A stretch of 60,472 nucleotides of DNA from NCBI GenBank assembly GCA_021813555.1, contig JAKAKG010000222.1, forward strand, positions 1 through 60,472, written 5' to 3'. This DNA comes from Acidobacteriota bacterium. GTDB taxonomy: Bacteria > Acidobacteriota > UBA4820 > DSQY01. The notes beneath the pieces are model-generated. The model was not told where the DNA came from and did not search any database. It worked only from the letters and a program-made list of their open reading frames with translations. Of the stretch, positions 51,262 to 59,171 are shown in pieces. Numbering within the stretch: the first letter of the stretch is position 1; every line of letters begins with the position of its first letter. A program made the translations under genes and the position numbers.

Positions 51262-52233
51262 CTAGCTCCCCGTCTCGATCAGCCCGTTCGCCGGCATGCC
51301 CGGCTTGAGGTCCATGCTGGGGTTGGGAACCGTGATCTTGATGCGGTAGACCAGCTTCACGCGCTCCTTCTCCGTCTGGACCATCTTGGGCGTGAACTCG
51401 GCCTCCTGCGAGATGAAGGTGACACGGCCTTCGAAGCGCTTGCCCGGGTAGGAGTCGGTGGTGATGGCCGCCTTCTGTCCCACCTTGACCCTGCCCAAAT
51501 CCCGCTCGTCGATGTAGGCTCTCAGGTAGACGTCGTTCAAATTTCCGAGGGTCACTACGGGCGTGCCGGGGACCACGTACTCTCCCGGTTCCACGTTTTT
51601 GGAGAGGACCACGCCCGCTTCGGGAGCCGTGAGCGCGGCGTAGCCCAACTGCGTCTTGGCCTGAGCCACGGCCTCGGTGGCTTGGGCCAGGTGGGCGCGG
51701 GCCTGGTCGATGTCCTCCCGGCGCGGCCCGTTGAGCACCAGGTCGTACTGCTGCTGGGCCTGGTTCACCCGGGCTTCGGCGGCGAGAAAAGCGGCGTGGG
51801 AGGCGTCGAACTCGCGAGGGGAAATGACGTTTTTCCTCAACAGCTCCGTGTTGCGCTTGTCGTCGGCCTGGGCGCGGCCCAGGTCCGCCTTAGCCTGATC
51901 GAGCTGGGCCCTGGCGGCGCCGATCTCTTCATGCCTGGAGCCGGCCAGGAGCTTGTCCAGGGCCGCCTTGGCGGCGTCGGCCTCGGCCTGGCGCAGGGCC
52001 ACCTGCTGCCTGAAATCCGTGTCGTCCAGCCTGGCGAGAAGCTGGCCCGCCTGGACGATCTGGCCCTCGTCCGCGGGGCGCTCGGCGACCCTTCCGGGGA
52101 CCTTGAAACTCGCTTCGACCTGGGTGACTTCGACGTTGCCCGAGGTCCGAAGAACCCCTTCTTGCGAGCCGGCGCACCCCATCACCAAGGCGGCGGCCAG
52201 GGCCCCCGCGCTCCAACGGCCGTAAGCTGTCAT
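51262..52233 (-). CDS. HlyD-family adaptor lipoprotein (YbhG-like)
   Basis: A 323-residue periplasmic adaptor. The signal ends in ALVMGCAGS, a lipobox, so it is probably lipid-anchored to the inner membrane. A lipoyl half (VEASFKVPGRVAERPADEGQIVQAGQLLARLDDTDF), a long coiled coil (about residues 80-180, with Gln/Ala-rich heptads) and the return half (APEAGVVLSKNVEPGEYVVPGTPVV) follow. It is cotranscribed with the TetR gene (four-base overlap). It links the ABC-2 pump to the TolC channel. Confidence 0.87.
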   Translation of the reverse strand: MTAYGRWSAGALAAALVMGCAGSQEGVLRTSGNVEVTQVEASFKVPGRVAERPADEGQIVQAGQLLARLDDTDFRQQVALRQAEADAAKAALDKLLAGSRHEEIGAARAQLDQAKADLGRAQADDKRNTELLRKNVISPREFDASHAAFLAAEARVNQAQQQYDLVLNGPRREDIDQARAHLAQATEAVAQAKTQLGYAALTAPEAGVVLSKNVEPGEYVVPGTPVVTLGNLNDVYLRAYIDERDLGRVKVGQKAAITTDSYPGKRFEGRVTFISQEAEFTPKMVQTEKERVKLVYRIKITVPNPSMDLKPGMPANGLIETGS

Positions 52234-52961
52234 GCCCGGTCCTCCTTCTTTCGGATCTGTCGCGCGGCGGGCTCGTGGGCGCTCCGCGCGGTTTTGCTTG
52301 AGCCGTGCCGCGTTCTCGGTTCAGCAGAGGCCTCGGGCCTTATGAGAAGGCCTCGGAGGACCAGGTCCGCCACGGCGCGGCCCGGGGCCTCCGGCCAGGC
52401 CGGCAGGGAGGTTCCTGCCGTCTTGGCGATGCGCCCGCTCATGGGCTTGGCCACGATGTGGAGCATGGTTCCCACCACCAGAAGAATGTGTAGGGTGGCG
52501 GGGTGAACCTTCCGGAAACAGCCCTTGGCGGAAGTGCTGCAGATGATGGACTGTTCCAGGGCGATGATCCGCCCCAGGGCTTTGATCATGGGTTCGGTCA
52601 AGTCCTTCCCGCCCGTGGCCAGTTCGCGCAGGATGATGCGCGGCATGTAGGGCCGGACCCGTGCCACGGACTCGAAGGCCTCCGCAATGGCCGCAATCTG
52701 GCCCTCGGGAGTAGCGGCTTTGGCGACGCCCTCCTGAACGGCCGACCACATGGATGCCAAGGCCTCCGAAATGACCATGTCGTAAAGAGCCGCCTTGCCG
52801 CCCACGTGGTAGTAGAGCATGGCTTTGTTCACGCCGGCCCTTCGCGCGATGGCGTCGACCCTGGCGCCGGAGAACCCCCTCGCGCCGAACTCCGCGGCAG
52901 CGGCGCGGAGGATGGCACTCCGCGGGTTTTTGGGGGAAAGCGCGTGGGCGGGGTCGGCCAT
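52230..52961 (-). CDS. TetR-family repressor of the efflux operon (CecR-like)
   Basis: A 243-residue regulator. The N-terminal helix-turn-helix has AILRAAAAEFGARGFSGARVDAIARRAGVNKAMLYYHVGGKAALY, the TetR signature. The C-terminal part (about 70-210) would bind the inducer and resembles the CecR/YbiH domain by position and gene order. It is the first gene of the operon TetR-HlyD-ATPase-ATPase-permease-permease-TolC, the same set as the E. coli cecR-ybhGFSR operon plus its own channel. The start at 52961 follows ACGGAG; an ATG two codons upstream is possible. Confidence 0.88.
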   Translation of the reverse strand: MADPAHALSPKNPRSAILRAAAAEFGARGFSGARVDAIARRAGVNKAMLYYHVGGKAALYDMVISEALASMWSAVQEGVAKAATPEGQIAAIAEAFESVARVRPYMPRIILRELATGGKDLTEPMIKALGRIIALEQSIICSTSAKGCFRKVHPATLHILLVVGTMLHIVAKPMSGRIAKTAGTSLPAWPEAPGRAVADLVLRGLLIRPEASAEPRTRHGSSKTARSAHEPAARQIRKKEDRA

Positions 52962-52990
52962 GATCATCTCCGTGGGTCAACCATAAGGTT

Positions 52991-53008
52991 TAACCAACTA
53001 GTTGGTAA
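52991..53008 (-). promoter_or_regulatory. Palindromic operator of the TetR-family repressor
   Basis: ACCAACTAGTTGGT (52993-53006) is a perfect 14-bp palindrome in an AT-rich stretch, about 30 bases upstream of the repressor gene. The ACTAGT centre with flanking TAACC/GGTAA is typical of CecR/TetR-type operators. The operon is probably autorepressed. Confidence 0.75.
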
Positions 53009-53044
53009 TATGGGCCGCCTCAAGGCGGCTGTCAAGGGGTCCGG

Positions 53045-53260
53045 GCAGGGGGATTCGAATTCGGAATTCGGAAAGCGGAAAGCGGAATTCGGAAAGCGGA
53101 ATTCGGAAAGGGAGGAGATGGACCACCGAGGACACCAAGAACACCAAGGGAGAGATGGGGACGTGGAATATGCGAGGGGAAAGGCGGCGTCGCAGCTTGC
53201 GTGGCTGTTCTCCTGATCTTTCGATCACCCGATTACCCGCTCACGTCTCGCGCCTGCGCT
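53045..53260. repeat. Composite heptamer spacer
   Basis: GCGGAAA/TCGGAAT units (53055-53115), a GACACCAAGAACACCAAGGG segment, then GATCTTTCGATCACCCGATTACCCGC and CACGTCTCGCGCC before the tyrA leader. No gene is seen in 53009-53322. Confidence 0.65.
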
Positions 53261-53261
53261 C

Positions 53262-53290
53262 TTGACCTGCGCGGCGAGGTGAGCTAGGGT
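53262..53290 (+). promoter_or_regulatory. sigma-70-type promoter of the tyrA leader
   Basis: TTGACC (53262-53267) and TAGGGT (53285-53290) are 17 bases apart. The predicted start near 53297 is about 26 bases before the leader-peptide ATG, consistent with an attenuator transcript. Confidence 0.45.
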
Positions 53291-53322
53291 TTCCTCAACG
53301 GGCAGTGCCCGGGGAGGACGTC

Positions 53323-53397
53323 ATGGCTCAGGCTATCCGCAATTCTTTCGCAGACCCTGCGGCCTATTATTACTACGCCCTCTCCCTGCCGCCTTAG
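53323..53397 (+). CDS. Tyrosine-rich leader peptide
   Basis: A 24-codon frame with a strong ribosome binding site (GGGGAGGACGTC before ATG). It encodes MAQAIRNSFADPAA, then four consecutive Tyr codons (TAT TAT TAC TAC), and ends ALSLPP before TAG. One Phe also occurs. Ribosomes short of charged tyrosine tRNA would stall at the Tyr run and change the folding of the following RNA, as in known trp and phe attenuators. It is too short to be a functional protein otherwise. Confidence 0.8.
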   Translation: MAQAIRNSFADPAAYYYYALSLPP

Positions 53398-53423
53398 GCG
53401 CGCCCGACGCGTTGACACGAATG

Positions 53424-53449
53424 GGGCCCGCCGAGGTGGCGGGCCCTTT
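53424..53449 (+). terminator. Attenuator terminator before tyrA
   Basis: GGGCCCGCC (53424-53432) pairs perfectly with GGCGGGCCC (53438-53446) around a five-base loop, and TTT follows. It lies 26 bases after the leader-peptide stop codon. GGCGCGCCC at about 53397-53405, between leader and terminator, could pair imperfectly with the left arm and act as antiterminator. Confidence 0.75.
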
Positions 53450-53493
53450 GCCTTCCACCGTGGCGGAATCCATGAAATCTGAGGAGACCCGTC

Positions 53494-54627
53494 ATGGAAA
53501 CCAAATCGGAACGGCCACGTACCCCCCAAAGGAGGCCGGCGGCCTCCGCCCTCGATCGCCACCGCTCCGCCATCGAAGCGCTCGACGGCCGCATTCTCAA
53601 GCTCGTGGCGCGCCGCCTGCGGGTGGCCAAATCCGTCGGCGAACTGAAGGGCTCATGCGGCATCCCCCTCCGAAAATTTGAGGTGGAGGCGCAGGTATGC
53701 GAACGCCTTTCAAGCCTCGCCGAACGTCTGGGGCAAGATCGAACGCTGGGGGGAGATCTGGCCCTTTTCCTCATCGGGCGGTCCCTCGAAACGCAGGCAC
53801 CCATCCTGGAGTCGGCCTACGCCGGGGACCGGCTCAAGGCGCTGGTGGTGGGCGGCATGGGCGGCATGGGGCGCTGGATCGCCGGCTTCCTCTCCAGCCA
53901 GGGCCACGCCGTCAGGGTGCTCGACCCGGCTCAGGGAGAGTGCCGGTGGGGCCGGGCGGAGAACTTGGAATGGGGCGCTTCCTGGGCCGATCTGGTGGTG
54001 GTGTCCGTTCCCATGAGCCGCTGCGCCGGCGTCCTCGAGTCCGTCGGCGCCGCCCATCCCAAGGGCGTGGTAGCGGAACTGTGCAGCCTCAAGGGGCATC
54101 TTCTGCCCACCCTTGAGCGCCTACGATCGGGAGGCACGCGGGTGGTGTCCTTCCACCCCATGTTCGGTCCCGACGTACGGATGCTCAGCGGCCGAACCAT
54201 CGTCGTGTGCTCGGAGGGCCATGAGGCGGACCGTTCTCTGGTGAAGGGCCTTTTCGCCTCCACAAGCGCTCACTTGGTTGAGATGGACGTCCCGGAGCAC
54301 GATCGCAGAATGGGGGCCGTTCTGGGACTGTCTCACCTCGTCAACCTGGCCTTCGCCAGGGCCCTGTCCCTTTCAGGCAGGCCCTTTTCGGATCTCGGGG
54401 CCGCCTCGGGCGTGACCTTCCAGAAGCAGGTCTCCACGGCGCTGGACGTGGTGGGGGAGAACCCCGGCCTCTATTACGAGATCCAGGCCCTCAACGCCGT
54501 GACGCCGGAGACGTTTTCATGGATGGAGCGCGCGCTGTCCGACTATCGCGAGGCGGTGGCGCGGGGAGAGGAAGAGACTTTTGTCGCCCTCATGAAGGAG
54601 AGCGCCGCCTACTTCCAAGGCGGATAA
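53494..54627 (+). CDS. tyrA: Chorismate mutase-prephenate dehydrogenase (T-protein)
   Basis: A 377-residue bifunctional enzyme of tyrosine synthesis. Residues about 18-105 form an AroQ-type chorismate mutase: LDRHRSAIEALDGRILKLVARRLRVAKSVGELK holds the conserved Arg and Lys residues. From about 113 the prephenate dehydrogenase begins with ALVVGGMGGMGRWIAGFL (nucleotide-binding GGxGxMG). VSFHPMFGPDV contains the catalytic His region, and LGLSHLVNLAFA is also conserved. The fusion and domain order match the E. coli TyrA protein. It is controlled by the Tyr-rich leader upstream. Confidence 0.9.
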   Translation: METKSERPRTPQRRPAASALDRHRSAIEALDGRILKLVARRLRVAKSVGELKGSCGIPLRKFEVEAQVCERLSSLAERLGQDRTLGGDLALFLIGRSLETQAPILESAYAGDRLKALVVGGMGGMGRWIAGFLSSQGHAVRVLDPAQGECRWGRAENLEWGASWADLVVVSVPMSRCAGVLESVGAAHPKGVVAELCSLKGHLLPTLERLRSGGTRVVSFHPMFGPDVRMLSGRTIVVCSEGHEADRSLVKGLFASTSAHLVEMDVPEHDRRMGAVLGLSHLVNLAFARALSLSGRPFSDLGAASGVTFQKQVSTALDVVGENPGLYYEIQALNAVTPETFSWMERALSDYREAVARGEEETFVALMKESAAYFQGG

Positions 54628-54682
54628 ACGCTTCCGCTGAGGGAGCCACCGCGCCCCGTCGGTCCGGCGCTTCGCACACTCC

Positions 54683-55636
54683 TCAGCCTTGTCCCTCCGC
54701 CAGCCACCGTTCGCAGTCGAGGGCGGCCATGCATCCGCTGCCCGCGGCGGAAATGGCCTGCCGATACACCTTGTCCTGGACGTCGCCGGCGGCGAAAACT
54801 CCCTCCACCGAAGTCCGCGTCGAACGGCCCAGGGTGACGATATACCCCGTTTCGTCGAGGTCGAGCTGTCCCTGAAAGAGCTTCGTGTTGGGCGTGTGGC
54901 CGATGGCGTAGAAGAGGCCCGCGGCTTCCACCGTGCGCTCCTTCCCATCGGGAAGGTGCCGAATGACCACGCCTCGCAGCCCCGTCTCCCCCACCGCGTC
55001 CACCACGGCCGAATTCCACATGACCATGATCTTCTTGTCCTCGATTACGCGCTTCTGCATGGCCTTGGAGGCGCGGAACTCGCCCCGGCGGTGCACCAGG
55101 ATGACCTTGGAGGCGAAATGGGTGAGGTACATGGCCTCTTCCATGGCGGTGTCGCCCCCGCCCACGACCACCAGGACGCGATCCCGGAAAATGGGCAGGC
55201 CGCCGTCGCACACGGCGCACGCGGAGATCCCCCTGTTCCAGAGGCGCTCCTCGGCGGGGATGGCCAGCCGCTTGGCCGTGGCCCCCGTGGCGATGATGAG
55301 GGCCCGGGCGCTGACAGTTTGGGACCCCGATTTGACCACGAAGGGCCGTGAGGACAGGTCCACCGATTCAACGTCCTCCGTCTCGATGCGGGTTCCGAAG
55401 CGCTCGCTCTGAGCACGCATGCGCTCCATCAGCTCGGGCCCCGTGATGCCTTCGGGAAAGCCGGGGAAGTTCTCCACCTCGGTGGTGGTCATGAGCTGTC
55501 CGCCGGCGACGCCTCCGGAGATGAATCCTTCAAACATGAACGGCCGCAAGTTGGCTCGGGCCGAGTAAATGGCCGCCGCATGCCCGGCGGGCCCCGATCC
55601 TATGATGACGACCTTTTCCATCCTATGCTCGGACAT
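54683..55636 (-). CDS. trxB: Thioredoxin reductase
   Basis: A 317-residue FAD- and NADPH-dependent reductase. The FAD motif is [16 protein letters not shown] (residues 8-23), the redox pair CAVC is within SACAVCDG (about 137-142), the NADPH motif is [15 protein letters not shown], and [32 protein letters not shown] is the family end. The [25 protein letters not shown] region is standard. TATACT stands about 24 bases upstream of the start as a likely -10. Confidence 0.93.
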   Translation of the reverse strand: MSEHRMEKVVIIGSGPAGHAAAIYSARANLRPFMFEGFISGGVAGGQLMTTTEVENFPGFPEGITGPELMERMRAQSERFGTRIETEDVESVDLSSRPFVVKSGSQTVSARALIIATGATAKRLAIPAEERLWNRGISACAVCDGGLPIFRDRVLVVVGGGDTAMEEAMYLTHFASKVILVHRRGEFRASKAMQKRVIEDKKIMVMWNSAVVDAVGETGLRGVVIRHLPDGKERTVEAAGLFYAIGHTPNTKLFQGQLDLDETGYIVTLGRSTRTSVEGVFAAGDVQDKVYRQAISAAGSGCMAALDCERWLAEGQG

Positions 55637-55659
55637 GGTTTCTCTCCTGCCTAAGCCGC

Positions 55660-55665
55660 AGTATA
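55660..55665 (-). promoter_or_regulatory. -10 element of trxB
   Basis: TATACT on the minus strand lies about 24 bases before the trxB start, with AGGAGAG between. The -35 region is weak. Confidence 0.35.
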
Positions 55666-55752
55666 GCCGATTTAACTGGGAAACTCAGGTGGGGGGGCAC
55701 CTCAGGCGGCAGGACACCGCCGGGGGTGAGCCGGCCGGGCGCGCTCACGTGC

Positions 55753-56472
55753 TCAGTTGGACAGCCGCCGATAGAGAGCCCCGGGCGCCACCCTGGCCGC
55801 CAGCGCCACGAGCGCCCACCGGCGGGGCACATACGCCACCTTCTTCCTGCGGAGGATGGCAGCGTAGATCTGGCGGGCGGCCGCCGACGCCTTCACCACC
55901 CAGAACATACCCTTCTGCCCCTTGGTCATGGGCGTGTCCACGTACCCCGGGCGGATGTCCGTGACGGAGACGCCGTACTTCTCCAGGTTGAACCTCAGGC
56001 CTTCCAGGTAGTGCGACACGAACGCCTTGGACGCATTGTAGGCAGGGACCGTGGGGCTTCCCCTCAGGGAGGCGACCGAGGAGATGCCCACGAGGTGGCC
56101 CGCCTTTTTTTCGAAGAAGTGGTGCGCCGCCCAGGTGGCGCAGGCCGCGAACCCCGCCACGTTGGTGGCGATGGTGGATTCCTCCAGCGCCCATTGCAGC
56201 TTCCGGTTGTAGGGGCTGATTCCCGAGCTGAGCACCACGCAATCAACACTCCCCAGGCCTTCGAGCAGGGCGTCGAGGGACGGGGCCACCGAGTCCGTGC
56301 GCATCACGTCCAGGGGCTGGACGCGGATGCCTGGGCCCAGGTCCGTCCGCAGGGCTTCCAGTGCGCTCATGTTCCGGCCCGCGAGCCCAAGGCGCCATCC
56401 GTCCGCGGCCATGACCCGAGCCAGTTCCAAGCCCAACCCCGAGCTTGCCCCAACGATGATTGCGCTGCGCAT
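55753..56472 (-). CDS. Short-chain dehydrogenase/reductase
   Basis: A 239-residue SDR with IIVGASSGLGLELARVM as cofactor motif, the cofactor-facing LAGRN, SSGIS in place of NAG, and the active-site YNASK (about 144-148) with the preceding Ser in GISSVASL. C-terminal residues (about 200-239, basic and hydrophobic) suggest membrane association. The start at 56472 follows GGAGGAGAC. It is divergent from the selC gene, whose promoter overlaps its upstream region. Confidence 0.82.
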   Translation of the reverse strand: MRSAIIVGASSGLGLELARVMAADGWRLGLAGRNMSALEALRTDLGPGIRVQPLDVMRTDSVAPSLDALLEGLGSVDCVVLSSGISPYNRKLQWALEESTIATNVAGFAACATWAAHHFFEKKAGHLVGISSVASLRGSPTVPAYNASKAFVSHYLEGLRFNLEKYGVSVTDIRPGYVDTPMTKGQKGMFWVVKASAAARQIYAAILRRKKVAYVPRRWALVALAARVAPGALYRRLSN

Positions 56473-56503
56473 GTCTCCTCCCACCGACGAGCCTCGCTGA
56501 GAG

Positions 56504-56509
56504 TATAAT
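56504..56509 (+). promoter_or_regulatory. -10 element of selC
   Basis: A perfect TATAAT lies seven bases before the first base of the tRNA. A -35 element is not obvious. Confidence 0.5.
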
Positions 56510-56516
56510 GCCAGAT

Positions 56517-56614
56517 GGAGGTGCTAGGGCGCTGGTGCGTTCCGCGGCCTTCAAAGCCGTTGCACCGGGGTTAACCCCCCGGCGGGTGGGTTCGATTCCC
56601 ATGCACCTCCGCCA
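56517..56614 (+). tRNA. selC: Selenocysteine tRNA (anticodon UCA)
   Basis: A 98-base tRNA including CCA. The 8-bp acceptor stem GGAGGTGC/GCACCTCC, one longer than usual, is a hallmark of bacterial tRNA-Sec. The anticodon loop is CTTCAAA between CGGC and GCCG, giving the anticodon TCA, which reads UGA. A long variable arm (about CACCGGGGTTAACCCCCCGG) and a T arm with GGTTCGATTCC complete it. It shows that the organism inserts selenocysteine. The selA/selB genes are not in this window. Confidence 0.92.
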
Positions 56615-56658
56615 AACCCCCAAGAGGGAGGCTCCGCCCCCCTCTTGGCGCTTCGCTC
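56590..56658. repeat. tRNA 3'-end direct repeat, left copy
   Basis: Sixty-nine bases, starting in the T loop of selC (GTTCGATTCCCATGCACCTC) and running 44 bases past CCA, recur at 56942-57010 with one difference. This copy keeps the tRNA intact, like the attachment site (attL) of a tRNA-integrating element. Confidence 0.75.
56620..56648 (+). terminator. Hairpin after selC
   Basis: CCAAGAGGG/CCCTCTTGG is a 9-bp stem with an 11-base loop, six bases after the tRNA end. There is no T run. The second copy of the repeat carries the same hairpin at 56972-57000. Confidence 0.5.
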
Positions 56659-56941
56659 TGCTTCGCCTCGCTACGCTGAACTCCTCGGGGATAGGTAGCG
56701 CCTAGAGTTCGGGCAAAGCCCGAAACTCGGCGCGCTTTTCTAGAAAGCCTCCTGCAACGGCCTCGCTTGACAGGGGAATCGAAGGGCGGGAAACGCCGCA
56801 GCCCCGCCGCGAGAACGCGAGCGAAGAGCGAGCGTTCGCAGCCTTGCGGGGCAAGGCGAGGGCCCCGCCCCGGGAACGCTAGTGGAGCTTGGGACGGAGC
56901 GAGCGGACTCTGACGCGAGCGAGGCCCCTAGCGACACTTGA
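56659..56941. other. 283-base segment between the repeats
   Basis: No gene is seen here. The stretch is GC-rich, with hairpin-like pieces such as AGTTCGGGCAAAGCCCGAAACT and CGAGAACGCGAGCGAAGAGCGAGCG. Lying between two copies of the tRNA 3' end, it may be the remnant of an excised or decayed element. Confidence 0.5.
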
Positions 56942-57010
56942 GTTCGATTCCCATGCACCTCCGCCAGACCCCCAAGAGGGAGGCTCCGCCCCCCTCTTGG
57001 CGCTTCGCTC
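56942..57010. repeat. tRNA 3'-end direct repeat, right copy
   Basis: The second copy of the 69-base repeat. It includes the last 25 bases of the tRNA but no T stem partner, so it is not a tRNA. It ends two bases from the stop codon of the acyl-CoA dehydrogenase gene, as expected of a right attachment site (attR). Confidence 0.75.
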
Positions 57011-57012
57011 GG

Positions 57013-58161
57013 CTAGTCCCGCAGCAGCGACCTGGCGATGACCATGCGCTGGACTTCGCTCGTCCCTTCGTAGATGGTGGTAACTCGGACGTCCCTGTAG
57101 AAGCGCTCCACGGGGTATTCGCGGCTGTAGCCGTAGGCTCCATGGATCTGCACGGCCGTGTCGCACACGGCCTTGGCGCATTCGCTGGCGAAAAGCTTGG
57201 CCATGCTGGAGGCTTGGGACTGTCCCGGCCCTCCCCCGGCCGCTCGCAGGGAGGCGGCGCGATAGGTGAGGAGGCGGGCCGCTTCGATCTGGGTCGCGGC
57301 CTGGGAGATCATGAACTGGATGGCTTCATGATCAGCCAGAGGAACACCAAACGTGTGGCGCTCCCGAGAGTATTTCACCGCCTCCTCGAAGGCCCCTTGG
57401 GCGATGCCCAGGGCTTGGGCGGCGATGCCGATGCGTGAGACTTCCAGGGTGGCGAGGGCGATTTTCATGCCCATGCCTTCCTGCCCGAGAAGGTTCTCCG
57501 CGGGCACCCGGCAGTCTTCAAACACCAGGCCGGAGGTGATGGAGGCCCGCAGCCCCATCTTCTTCTCGTGGGGAAGGAAGTGGAACCCCGGGGTGTCGGA
57601 GGTCACGATGAAGGCCGAGATGCCCTTGGCTCCCGTGCCGGGGGCGGTGACGGCCATAACCACGAAGACCTTGCCCACGTGGGTGTTGGTGATCCAGGCC
57701 TTAGATCCGTTGAGCACGTAGGCGTCCCCGTCCCTGACGGCGCGGGTCTGCAAGGCGCCCGCGTCCGTGCCGGACCCCGGTTCCGTGAGGCAGAAGCCGC
57801 CGAGGTGCTCCCCCTTGGCGAGGTGTGGCAGGAACCTGCGTTTCTGCTCCTCGGTCCCGAAGCGGACGATGGGCTCCTGGCAGACGGAATTGGTGACGGA
57901 CACGGTGACCGCCGTGGAGGGGCAGACGCGCGCCAGTTCTTCGATGGCGATGGCGTAGGAGAGATCGTCCAGCCCCGAACCCCCGTACGCCTCGGGGGTC
58001 ACCATGCCCAGCAGGCCTAGTTCCGCGAGCCCGGGAAGGAGTTCCGCGATGAACTCCTCCTTCTCGTCCCGCCGTGCCACTCCCGGGCGGATCTTCTCCT
58101 CGGCAAAGTCCCGCACCATCTGGCGAACCATTATTTGATCATCGTTGAGTTCGAAATTCAT
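57013..58161 (-). CDS. Acyl-CoA dehydrogenase
   Basis: A 382-residue FAD enzyme for the first oxidation step of acyl-CoA. The N-terminal helical part contains LTEPGSGTDAGALQTRA, the FAD-contacting LTEP.aGSD-like motif. The middle domain has KAWITNTHVGKVFVV. The C-terminal part has QIHGAYGYSREYPVERFYRDVRVTTIYEGTSEVQRMVIAR, where Glu in YEGTSE is the catalytic base. It resembles short-chain (butyryl-CoA type) enzymes. It may be expressed with the crotonase-like and 2Fe-2S genes upstream on the same strand. Confidence 0.92.
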   Translation of the reverse strand: MNFELNDDQIMVRQMVRDFAEEKIRPGVARRDEKEEFIAELLPGLAELGLLGMVTPEAYGGSGLDDLSYAIAIEELARVCPSTAVTVSVTNSVCQEPIVRFGTEEQKRRFLPHLAKGEHLGGFCLTEPGSGTDAGALQTRAVRDGDAYVLNGSKAWITNTHVGKVFVVMAVTAPGTGAKGISAFIVTSDTPGFHFLPHEKKMGLRASITSGLVFEDCRVPAENLLGQEGMGMKIALATLEVSRIGIAAQALGIAQGAFEEAVKYSRERHTFGVPLADHEAIQFMISQAATQIEAARLLTYRAASLRAAGGGPGQSQASSMAKLFASECAKAVCDTAVQIHGAYGYSREYPVERFYRDVRVTTIYEGTSEVQRMVIARSLLRD

Positions 58162-58204
58162 GGGCCGTCAACCTCCCGGAAGGGCGATTATACAACGCGT
58201 CAGT

Positions 58205-58245
58205 GGAGTCCGTTCAGGTCCCCCTGCTCCCCGCTCCCCGCTACC
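58205..58245. repeat. GCTCCCC heptamer array
   Basis: CCCCCTGCTCCCCGCTCCCCGC, a pyrimidine-rich member of the GGGAGC family, sits just beyond the end of the crotonase-like gene. Confidence 0.55.
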
Positions 58246-58248
58246 ACC

Positions 58249-58887
58249 TCAGAACCGCGGCTTCCTCTTTTCAAGGAAAGCGGCGACGCCCTCGGCGGGA
58301 TCGCCGGTCTCGAAGGCGAGGGCGAACGAGGCGCGCTCGAGGGCCTGGGCCGGCCCGACGGGCAGGCCCGCCTGGTGGTGGAGGAGGGGCCTGAGAAGTC
58401 CCAGGGCCTTTAGTGAGAGGCCGTCGAACCGGCTCCGGGCCGCGTCCAGAGCGGCATCGAATCCTTCGGGAACAACCTCGGCCCATCCCGCCCTCCTGGC
58501 CTCGTGGGCGGAGAGCCTCCCGCCGGCGAACCAGACGCGGGAGGCCCCTCCGTGGCCCAGGCGCAAGGCGAGGAGGACCGCTTCTCCTCTCCCCATGGGA
58601 TCGAAGCGAAGGGACGACCTCGGGGCCATCAGCAGGGCGTCGCAGGCGAGGAAGAGGGTGGGGGCGTCCCCTGTCACCGCTCCAGACAGGACCCCCGTGA
58701 CGGGCATGGGGTGGGCGAGCAGCTTCTTCAGATGGGCGGAGATGCCCGGAATGGGTGCCGAGCCGCCCCGGCTGGCGAGGACGATGGGCAACTCCTTTTC
58801 CAACGCCAGGCCGAGGGTTTCCCCGGCATCCGCGGTGCCGAGGCGGACCACCTCCGAGAGAAATCGCCCCTTCACCCTTCGCTCCAT
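58249..58887 (-). CDS. Crotonase-like protein, short form
   Basis: A 212-residue member of the enoyl-CoA hydratase/isomerase fold, about 45 residues shorter than usual and lacking the normal N-terminal beta strands. LASRGGSAPIPGI corresponds to the usual FSAGxD region, but without that motif. The later MPVTGVLSGAVTGDAPTLFLACDALLMAP holds the G.G.G-like oxyanion-hole region. AGRLSAHEARRAGWAEVV and the end FLEKRKPRF are typical. The catalytic Glu residues are not evident, so activity is doubtful. It overlaps the 2Fe-2S gene by 16 bases. Confidence 0.6.
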   Translation of the reverse strand: MERRVKGRFLSEVVRLGTADAGETLGLALEKELPIVLASRGGSAPIPGISAHLKKLLAHPMPVTGVLSGAVTGDAPTLFLACDALLMAPRSSLRFDPMGRGEAVLLALRLGHGGASRVWFAGGRLSAHEARRAGWAEVVPEGFDAALDAARSRFDGLSLKALGLLRPLLHHQAGLPVGPAQALERASFALAFETGDPAEGVAAFLEKRKPRF

Positions 58888-59171
58888 CCGACCAGGGCGC
58901 GTCGCACTTCGGGGCCGGCCTCGACGATCTCGTCGCCTTCCCTCACCGCCGTCTGGCAGGCGAGGGCTTCGAGCTGGACCCCGTCCCGCATGAGAGTGAG
59001 GGCGCAATGGTGGCAGTCTCCGTTCCAGCAGAAGTCCCCGTAGGGGATCTCCATGGGCTCCAGGAACTGGAAGCAGCGCAGGAGGAGGTTCTTCTGGGGG
59101 ACGCGGACCTCGCGGCCCAGGTACCGGACGGTGACGAGGCGCTCGTAGGGTTCGTATATGTCGTCGGTCAT
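58872..59171 (-). CDS. Small 2Fe-2S ferredoxin-like protein
   Basis: A 99-residue protein. FCWNGDCHHCALTL with a later ALACQT gives C-x4-C-x2-C...C, the plant-type 2Fe-2S pattern with four ligands. YEPYERLVTVRYLGREVRVP forms the first beta strands. GDEIVEAGPEV is the late strand seen in the same fold. It may carry electrons for the adjacent acyl-CoA oxidation genes or for an unlinked partner. The HH pair between cysteines is unusual. Confidence 0.65.
   Translation of the reverse strand: MTDDIYEPYERLVTVRYLGREVRVPQKNLLLRCFQFLEPMEIPYGDFCWNGDCHHCALTLMRDGVQLEALACQTAVREGDEIVEAGPEVRRALVGWSEG

Noticed and set aside
56942-56967. A second tRNA gene at the right repeat
   Set aside because: Only the last 25 bases of the tRNA are present; no acceptor partner, D arm or anticodon arm exists upstream.
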